A DNA stretch of 64,000 nucleotides. Origin: Opisthorchis felineus (taxonomy: Eukaryota > Platyhelminthes > Trematoda > Opisthorchiida > Opisthorchiidae). Every line of letters starts with the position of its first letter. Within the stretch, counting starts at the first letter, position 1. The stretch lies in assembly GCA_004794785.1 (NCBI GenBank), contig SJOL01006490.1, positions 1,069,516 through 1,133,515 of the forward strand, written 5' to 3'. A program made the position numbers and the translations under genes. This document shows positions 62,901 through 64,000 of the stretch, piece by piece. The notes beneath the pieces are model-generated. The model did no database searches. It was not told the origin of the DNA and saw only the letters and a program-made list of their open reading frames with translations.

Positions 62901-63985
62901 CGGTTGAGAGGAAGATGAGAAAATGAATTTTAGAGAACAACAAGCAGATTCCGGGAGCACGTAAAAAGGTATCTGGTACGCACTTCAACCAGCTGGTTTT
63001 CGTGAAGAATAATGGGCGGTTTGAGAAAATATGTCAAGCACTAAAGGGAGAATACATGGGAATGCAAAGATACGGCGGATTCAATCAATTGGAAAATGTT
63101 CGGGACCGATTGGGTAGTCATCGTTTCAGAGAGGCTTGGTAAACTTACTCACTTGGCCTGACGAAGCTTTTGTGTCAAAAGCGAAACGTTGCCCGGCAAT
63201 AACTCCACCGATTGTTTACCAAGCCTCTCTGAATACGGCGGATTCCTTCAAACATTAACCGGACGATGCAAGAACCATTTAGCCACCAGAGAGACCTCGA
63301 CCGATTCTCCTGAGGTGACCCTCCTCCTGCGCAAGGGACTACTTAGACTAGGTCCCACAAGACCACTGTATATAGAGTGTTTTAGACAGGAGATAAACAG
63401 TGCCCCATATCACTCCGAATATCTCTGGTAAATCACATAAAAAACAATACATTACATAGTATGGCAAACTTATGTACCTCACGTTCTGTTGCCGATTCCG
63501 TAAACAGTGGTCTGATGAAAAAATTAGCGAACATATCCAGTGCCTTGGTAAGGTTATTTTGCTTTATTTCGAAGGAAAAGGAAGTTTCGTCAGATTTGGT
63601 GCAGGCACTGCATTGTCCTCCGTGTTCGGAAACATACTTTGTGTACGCGTGTTCTTGTGGATACTTTTTTGATCCCAAAAATATCATATGCTCACAAAAA
63701 TGGGCAAGTCCTGGCAATTGTGGCGGGTCGCAAAGTGAGCCTAAACTTGGACTTCGTATTAAAGTGGATGTGTGACGTACCCACATTCAAAGATAGACAA
63801 GCTGCCGCTTTGTCTGTTTCCGGATCGTTGATTAGAAGCACACGAAGACCATTATTTAATCTTGTGTATTTGTAGTTTCGATCGTCATATGGTGACTTAG
63901 TGACGTTGTTTCCACGCTGTGCAGATGTCTCTTGTTTGGTGGAGCTTGGCTGATTAGTCATTCGTGAATGTACGGGTGCAACAAC
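14873..63985 (-). CDS. IDE: Insulin-degrading-enzyme-like M16 zinc metalloprotease, about 21 exons
   Basis: Insulysin-type proteases enclose and cut peptides below about 80 residues in a clam-shell chamber. Exons in transcript order: 63961-63781, 63740-63478, 59153-58916, 58045-57933, 56300-56211, 53982-53817, 53671-53580, 52024-51944, 49991-49888, 45276-45153, 44729-44449, 40960-40816, 37829-37595, 34741-34650, 31028-30917, 27107-26940, 25878-25754, 21773-21626, 21147-21086, then less surely 15367-15275 and 14962-14873. Phases agree through exon 19 (940 codons); the total of about 1000 residues fits the family (human 1019). The inverted zinc motif HFCEH is at residues 74-78 and the third ligand E155 follows H78 by 77 residues, the same spacing as in human. 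No signal peptide, mitochondrial leader or C-terminal AKL is visible. Several substrate-cleft residues differ from human (see findings), so this may be a divergent paralogue rather than the canonical enzyme. Confidence 0.92.
15275..15367 (-). CDS. IDE: Probable IDE-like exon 20
   Basis: From acceptor gcagcacag (15370-15368) the frame reads [20 protein letters not shown] then [11 protein letters not shown], resembling human VDAPRRHKVSVHVLARE. The best-looking donor, C|gtaaat after 15283, gives the wrong phase for exon 21. Ending at 15275 (TAT|gtggac) gives the right phase but a weak donor. The frame is also open upstream to about 15496. Confidence 0.55.
15945..16215 (+). repeat. Dispersed repeat with GAGGCGAAACCGG and GGGCTGTCGAAGAG
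   Basis: Shares gaatttcgtgcaatttgggt and ggctgtcgaagagtcttac with copies at 37.1 kb (+) and 28.9 kb (-). A second unit begins directly after it. Confidence 0.65.
16368..16440 (+). ncRNA. Degenerate hammerhead-ribozyme-like motif
   Basis: GUC at 16368-16370 is followed by a hairpin gagtaccc/gggtac (16378-16399), then cttgatgagtccc (16407-16419), cagga and caaaacc. This parallels the schistosome hammerhead CUGAUGA - GUCC...GGAC - GAAAC. One extra U is present before UGAUGA and the G of GAAAC is A, so it is probably inactive. Stem III may be the 3-bp GGU/ACC. Confidence 0.5.
17375..17749 (+). CDS. Unidentified single-exon ORF, about 118 codons from ATG 17396
   Basis: Product unknown. The frame is open from 17375 to TGA at 17747. 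It has a mixed, non-repetitive composition, with [40 protein letters not shown] and [19 protein letters not shown] looking more like a folded protein than chance. The N-terminal part is basic. It lies antisense in a large intron of the IDE-like gene, with no clear splice sites or poly-A. It may be a retroposed exon or a fragment of a lost gene. Confidence 0.35.
   Translation, partial: TPRYFENMRGETANVGLRRCNADVSRFRNTDCQKMSKSRNTTDKMPRHMNLFPYVDSGFSGHKTISLEDAENQGFCHVPTEIYRMCCAQEGLEPDKNELWGPIFYPNGFGLVKLNKVSKVKTSC
18072..18213 (-). repeat. tRNA-derived SINE, family 1
   Basis: On the - strand: gagatggctcaatggttaga (A box) and ggtccgtagttcgaacccga (B box), then the body gcatctcgactaccgtgctt... ending in gctgaacga. 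A spurious peptide GFELRTFRS on the other strand comes from the B box. Confidence 0.8.
18214..21085. other. Intron of IDE-like gene, nothing recognised
   Basis: Several open stretches of 60-95 codons occur on both strands (for example 19229-19513 -) without a family signature. Near 20455-20480 is a scrap of the GGGCTGTCG-family repeat. Confidence 0.5.
21086..21147 (-). CDS. IDE: IDE-like exon 19 (62 nt)
   Basis: Acceptor ttcttttcag, donor GAC|gtaagt. Encodes [20 protein letters not shown], matching human VAYLKTLTKEDIIKFYKEML. Small but with strong splice sites and the right phase. Confidence 0.87.
21626..21773 (-). CDS. IDE: IDE-like exon 18
   Basis: Acceptor ttttatttag, donor C|gtgagt. Encodes [40 protein letters not shown] and FKR, matching human [20 protein letters not shown] and YWGEIISQQYNFDR. 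Confidence 0.93.
21774..23111. other. Intron of IDE-like gene, nothing recognised
   Basis: No exon, RNA gene or repeat family was recognised in this stretch. Confidence 0.45.
23112..23284 (+). repeat. tRNA-derived SINE, family 1
   Basis: gagatagctcagtgattaag (A box), accggttcgaatccaacatc (B box), then the shared body and the end gagggtgttgcagccgaacg. Confidence 0.8.
23690..23836 (-). repeat. tRNA-derived SINE, family 1
   Basis: Reverse-complement copy with gggtttgaaccacggaactt and catgccatccgaaggaagca. Together with the copy at 23112-23284 it makes an inverted pair about 400 bp apart. Confidence 0.78.
24365..24915 (+). mobile_element. RTE-like LINE reverse transcriptase remnant
   Basis: Blocks [20 protein letters not shown] and [20 protein letters not shown] then NQICTH are motif A and motif C of a non-LTR reverse transcriptase. 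Motif C keeps FADD, but stops and frameshifts separate the blocks. Confidence 0.65.
25186..25385 (+). repeat. tRNA-derived SINE, family 1 (best preserved)
   Basis: gagatagctcagtggttcag (A box), gaaggtccgtggttcgaacc (B box), body with gtctaggtttgggaaacctg and cgtgcctccttccgttagca, end cggctgaacgattagttact with an att-rich tail. Confidence 0.85.
25754..25878 (-). CDS. IDE: IDE-like exon 17
   Basis: Acceptor caccgtgcag, donor AGG|gtgagt. Encodes [41 protein letters not shown] in one run, matching human [20 protein letters not shown]. Its first full codon is CAC (His) where family members usually have Tyr. Confidence 0.94.
26424..26503 (-). repeat. tRNA-derived SINE, family 2
   Basis: On the - strand: gtggagtagtagtaacacgc (A-box region) and ggagttcaaactccggcac (B box). 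The layout is shared with 42462-42545 and 48655-48735 but differs from family 1. Confidence 0.6.
26940..27107 (-). CDS. IDE: IDE-like exon 16 (KTEEQLG)
   Basis: Acceptor ttcacatcacag, donor G|gtaaga. Encodes [35 protein letters not shown] and EQLG. In human this segment is RTKEQLGY, where R824 and Y831 touch the substrate; here the arginine is K823 and the next exon supplies H830 instead of tyrosine. Confidence 0.92.
27315..27420 (+). repeat. Fragment of GGGCTGTCG-family repeat
   Basis: ctggcggaaattcggggaca and gtgggctgttggagacttta match the 16-kb and 37-kb copies. It lies in the intron before exon 16. Confidence 0.45.
27797..28500 (-). mobile_element. RTE-like LINE reverse transcriptase remnant
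   Basis: Blocks [80 protein letters not shown] and [20 protein letters not shown] run in order over two frames. Motif C reads YADG instead of YADD. This is the longest readable polymerase stretch in the window. Confidence 0.78.
28500..28791 (+). CDS. Unidentified open frame
   Basis: The frame ends at TAG 28789. Its second half, including [40 protein letters not shown] and [18 protein letters not shown], has a plausible helical composition. The part before 28500 is only the antisense of the LINE and is excluded. No splice signals or family were recognised. Confidence 0.25.
28860..28990 (-). repeat. GGGCTGTCG-family repeat with hammerhead-like core
   Basis: On the - strand: cttgacgaataaggacgaaa then ccggtcgtgggctgtcgaag. 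TGACGA and GAAAC stand in hammerhead order around a very short stem II. Confidence 0.5.
29000..30386. other. Intron of IDE-like gene, nothing recognised
   Basis: No exon or repeat family seen apart from short A-rich patches. Confidence 0.45.
30387..30572 (-). repeat. tRNA-derived SINE, family 1
   Basis: Reverse-complement copy with gagttagctcagtgtttaag (A box) and a changed B box (ggttcgatctc). The 3' end cggctgaacgatt is kept. Confidence 0.72.
30917..31028 (-). CDS. IDE: IDE-like exon 15
   Basis: Acceptor attatctag, donor C|gtaagt. Encodes [20 protein letters not shown] then [11 protein letters not shown], matching human [20 protein letters not shown]. Phase 1 out. Confidence 0.9.
31029..32408. 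other. Intron of IDE-like gene, nothing recognised
   Basis: Overlapping open frames near 31019-31677 on both strands have no family signature. Confidence 0.4.
32409..32528 (-). repeat. tRNA-derived SINE, family 1 (degenerate)
   Basis: aggttcgagcaatggacctt, followed by cctgttagcagctccgcgcc, preserves the promoter region in reverse; the body is decayed. Confidence 0.4.
32607..34649. other. Intron of IDE-like gene, tRNA-like scrap only
   Basis: Near 34030-34110 a gcggtagcttagctagtagg segment resembles a tRNA A box. No exon is needed here, because exons 14 and 15 are contiguous in the protein. Confidence 0.4.
34650..34741 (-). CDS. IDE: IDE-like exon 14
   Basis: Acceptor cgtgttttcag, donor GAG|gtatgt. 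Encodes [31 protein letters not shown] in one run, matching human [20 protein letters not shown] plus EALLHGNIT. Confidence 0.92.
35340..35830 (-). mobile_element. RTE-like LINE, 3' tail
   Basis: On the - strand: [45 protein letters not shown], then stops and the noncoding 3' end (catcgacagcatgacatcag). It corresponds to the tail at window positions 1-480. Confidence 0.7.
35976..36110 (-). repeat. Block shared with 949-1085
   Basis: The phrases tggtatgagagactg, agctcaatgggtcgccgggg and cgccacaccacggtaaggtc have close counterparts at 949-1085 in the same orientation relative to the LINE. A C10 run interrupts it. Confidence 0.6.
36111..37059. other. Intron of IDE-like gene, nothing recognised
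   Basis: No supported feature. AT-rich from 36840 to 36940. Confidence 0.4.
37060..37285 (+). repeat. GGGCTGTCG-family repeat copy
   Basis: Contains gggtctctcggtaaaaacaa, gcaaatttcgtataacttag and tcatgggctgtcgaagggtt. The segment cgattggctctaagggcaaaacc is in the position of the hammerhead core of other copies but is decayed. Confidence 0.6.
37595..37829 (-). CDS. IDE: IDE-like exon 13
   Basis: Acceptor gcgaaacag, donor G|gtgaga. Encodes [20 protein letters not shown] and [20 protein letters not shown], then [11 protein letters not shown], matching human LSVKGYNDKQPILLKKIIEK. Phase 1 out. Confidence 0.92.
38060..38191 (-). repeat. tRNA-derived SINE, family 1 (A-box end truncated)
   Basis: Contains gggtttgaaccacggacctt and catgccaccggaagtaagca in reverse. 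The A-box end is cut off at about 38190. Confidence 0.7.
38192..40815. other. Intron of IDE-like gene, mostly unassigned
   Basis: 39590-39715 resembles 2440-2510 (tttttgtgtggttc preceded by a related spacer). No exon or other family was seen. Confidence 0.4.
40816..40960 (-). CDS. IDE: IDE-like exon 12
   Basis: Acceptor tatttttttag, donor AAG|gtgatt. Encodes [20 protein letters not shown] and [20 protein letters not shown], matching human [20 protein letters not shown]. Confidence 0.93.
40961..42461. other. Intron of IDE-like gene, nothing recognised
   Basis: Open frames at 41301-41930 (-) lack any similarity to M16 proteases, and exons 11 and 12 are contiguous in the protein. Confidence 0.45.
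42462..42545 (-). repeat. tRNA-derived SINE, family 2 (degenerate)
   Basis: On the - strand: gctggtggaatattggtaac then acgctcgcctaggatgtcaa; the B box is decayed. Confidence 0.4.
43641..43740. repeat. Compact foldback-family element
   Basis: ctgatcagatgatctgttcg is followed at once by ggcgaactaccatctgatca, so the arms nearly touch. The outer flank caccagtaaacacacccaag is the reverse complement of the flank at 4300. Confidence 0.65.
44449..44729 (-). CDS. IDE: IDE-like exon 11 (interdomain linker and domain 3 start)
   Basis: Acceptor gatgagttagtag, donor AG|gttagt. Encodes [33 protein letters not shown] and [29 protein letters not shown], matching human NEFIPTNFEILPLE and [20 protein letters not shown]. 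The 5' part (first 24 codons) is less conserved; an alternative acceptor at 44658 would shorten it. Confidence 0.87.
45153..45276 (-). CDS. IDE: IDE-like exon 10
   Basis: Acceptor cgtctgacag, donor GAT|gtattc. Encodes [20 protein letters not shown] and RDFSWYYD, equivalent to human VRVAIVSKSFEGKTDRTEEW. Identity is low, but order, phase and the aromatic WY pair support it. Confidence 0.75.
45277..46205. other. Intron of IDE-like gene, nothing recognised
   Basis: Open frames on both strands (45346-45561 +, 45487-46046 -) are of unknown origin. Confidence 0.4.
46206..46375 (+). repeat. tRNA-derived SINE, family 1
   Basis: gagatagcttagttgttaag (A box), ccatggttcgaatccgaccc (B box) and the shared body up to accagaagggt. 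Confidence 0.8.
46881..47187 (+). CDS. Candidate + strand exon of unknown gene
   Basis: Flanked by an acceptor-like ggtcgtgcag and a donor-like AAG|gtattg, and more GC-rich than its surroundings. Two + frames are open. One contains [40 protein letters not shown] and [17 protein letters not shown], typical of a disordered, phosphorylatable region. The other contains [20 protein letters not shown]. Neither matches a family I know. It lies antisense within an IDE-like intron. Confidence 0.3.
47300..49887. other. Intron of IDE-like gene with repeat scraps
   Basis: 47303-47340 is a foldback-family scrap (gttgttggtctgttcgaagt). 48655-48735 is a family 2 tRNA-like copy on the - strand. 49334-49386 echoes the 2440/39590 repeat. 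No exon found. Confidence 0.4.
49888..49991 (-). CDS. IDE: IDE-like exon 9
   Basis: Acceptor ttttattcag, donor TCG|gtaagt. Encodes [34 protein letters not shown] in one run, equivalent to human YYPLEEVLTAEYLLEEFRPD. Phase 2 out. Confidence 0.88.
51944..52024 (-). CDS. IDE: IDE-like exon 8
   Basis: Acceptor ttgttcacag, donor CAT|gtaagt; 27 codons. Encodes [27 protein letters not shown] in one run, matching human [20 protein letters not shown]. Confidence 0.92.
53580..53671 (-). CDS. IDE: IDE-like exon 7
   Basis: Acceptor gatccttag, donor CAG|gtaagt. Encodes [31 protein letters not shown] in one run, matching human [20 protein letters not shown]... Confidence 0.92.
53817..53982 (-). CDS. IDE: IDE-like exon 6 (exosite glycine loop)
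   Basis: Acceptor ttcctctcag, donor G|gtacgt. Encodes [20 protein letters not shown] then GWVNRL and [12 protein letters not shown]. The LLGHEGHGS strand matches the human exosite LIGHEGPGS that anchors the N terminus of substrates. Confidence 0.93.
53983..56210. other. Intron of IDE-like gene, nothing recognised
   Basis: No open frame above 70 codons and no repeat family seen. Confidence 0.5.
56211..56300 (-). CDS. IDE: IDE-like exon 5
   Basis: Acceptor gtgtttcag, donor CGG|gtgagt; exactly 30 codons. Encodes [30 protein letters not shown] in one run, matching human [20 protein letters not shown] at the start of domain 2. Confidence 0.9.
56301..57932. other. Intron of IDE-like gene, nothing recognised
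   Basis: Short open stretches only; no splice-consistent exon. Confidence 0.5.
57933..58045 (-). CDS. IDE: IDE-like exon 4
   Basis: Acceptor ctctttttag, donor AAA|gtaaga. Encodes [20 protein letters not shown] and [15 protein letters not shown], equivalent to human [20 protein letters not shown]... at the end of domain 1. Confidence 0.9.
58916..59153 (-). CDS. IDE: IDE-like exon 3 (third zinc ligand)
   Basis: Acceptor acaacccttcag, donor G|gtaagt. Encodes [40 protein letters not shown] and [20 protein letters not shown]. The glutamate of VEHEKN is the third zinc ligand (human E189). Human W199 is arginine here. Phase 1 out. Confidence 0.93.
59154..60960. other. First part of intron 2 of IDE-like gene
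   Basis: A low-complexity stretch at 59990-60060 (repeated cat, atc and acc triplets) lies in otherwise unassigned sequence. Confidence 0.45.
60961..61150 (-). repeat. tRNA-derived SINE, family 1
   Basis: Reverse-complement copy with gtcgggttcgaaccacgcac (B box) and ccgtagcaccccttcggtgc at the 3' end. Confidence 0.8.
61440..62070 (-). mobile_element. RTE-like LINE, thumb and 3' tail
   Basis: On the - strand: [16 protein letters not shown], then [40 protein letters not shown] and [20 protein letters not shown]. Same tail as at 1-350 and 35.5 kb, with stops. Confidence 0.68.
62071..63107. other. Unassigned part of intron 2
   Basis: No exon or named element. The phrase tacggcggattc at about 63071 is repeated at 63234, just outside the inverted-repeat structure. 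Confidence 0.4.
63125..63233 (+). ncRNA. Hammerhead-ribozyme core between 20-bp inverted repeats
   Basis: CTGACGA (63158-63164), perfect 7-bp stem gcttttg/caaaagc with loop tgt (63166-63182), then GAAAC (63183-63187): the conserved hammerhead core with stem II. A short hairpin ttgc/gcaa follows. The arms 63125-63144 and 63214-63233 are exact reverse complements of each other. Cores followed by GAAACGTTG are, from memory, typical of Penelope-like elements. Stems I and III and the cleavage site are not resolved, so activity is uncertain. Confidence 0.6.
63478..63740 (-). CDS. IDE: IDE-like exon 2 (HFCEH zinc motif)
   Basis: Encodes [20 protein letters not shown] and [20 protein letters not shown], ending ATERE before donor gtacat. 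The HxxEH motif binds zinc and supplies the catalytic glutamate (human H108, E111, H112). After it, the S1/S1' wall that reads NAFTS and NYYF in human reads SACTK and SFSF here. Confidence 0.95.
63741..63780 (-). other. 40-bp intron of the IDE-like gene
   Basis: Starts gtacgtcaca and ends aagtttag on the - strand. Removing it joins G to GC and gives the conserved glycine of LNVGSLCDPP (human HIGSLSDPP). It is far shorter than every other intron of this gene. Confidence 0.9.
63781..63985 (-). CDS. IDE: IDE-like exon 1
   Basis: Encodes the N-terminal strand of the M16 domain, including [43 protein letters not shown] is at 63961 in the context CACGAATGA. The frame stays open upstream to an acceptor-like tattacag ending at 63986, so either 63961 is the start or a further 5' exon lies outside the window. 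The donor G|gtacgt follows 63781. Confidence 0.9.
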
Positions 63986-64000
63986 CTGTAATATAATAAA

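Overview
The window reads as a piece of a large, repeat-rich animal nuclear genome, most likely a parasitic flatworm (probably a digenean trematode). The evidence is spliced genes with GT-AG introns, one 40-bp intron beside introns of several kilobases, decayed RTE-like and other non-LTR retrotransposons, several tRNA-derived SINEs, and hammerhead-ribozyme-like motifs of the kind known from schistosome repeats and Penelope-like elements. The trematode assignment is an inference from this style and from the protein sequences; no species can be named.

Two real protein-coding genes are supported, arranged tail to tail. On the + strand, six exons between 3824 and 14535 encode the whole catalytic half of methionine aminopeptidase 2 (METAP2). 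All metal ligands and active-site histidines are present. The N-terminal part lies upstream of the window or was not recognised. On the - strand, about 21 exons from 63961 (possibly 63985) down to 14873 encode a roughly 1000-residue insulin-degrading-enzyme-like M16 metalloprotease. Exon phases join correctly from exon 1 to exon 19; the last two exons are placed less securely. The stop codons of the two genes are only 337 bp apart.

Layout: 1-3800 is retrotransposon debris on both strands plus unassigned sequence. 3824-14535 is METAP2, with LINE fragments, foldback elements and a SINE in its introns. 14536-14872 is the short gap between the genes. 14873-63985 is the IDE-like gene, whose introns hold ten tRNA-derived SINE copies in all (counting the one in METAP2), LINE remnants at 24.4, 28, 35.5 and 61.7 kb, and repeats carrying hammerhead-like cores near 16, 28.9, 37.2 and 63.2 kb.

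The most notable signals are: (1) the IDE-like protein keeps the zinc site but has changed most of the residues that hold the substrate in human IDE; (2) a clean hammerhead core, CTGACGA - 7-bp stem II - GAAAC, at 63158-63187 lies between perfect 20-bp inverted repeats; (3) a dispersed repeat contains a degenerate hammerhead close to the schistosome type. Three candidate coding pieces (17375-17749, 46881-47187, 28500-28791) are unidentified. METAP2 and IDE have no obvious shared pathway beyond both being metallopeptidases.
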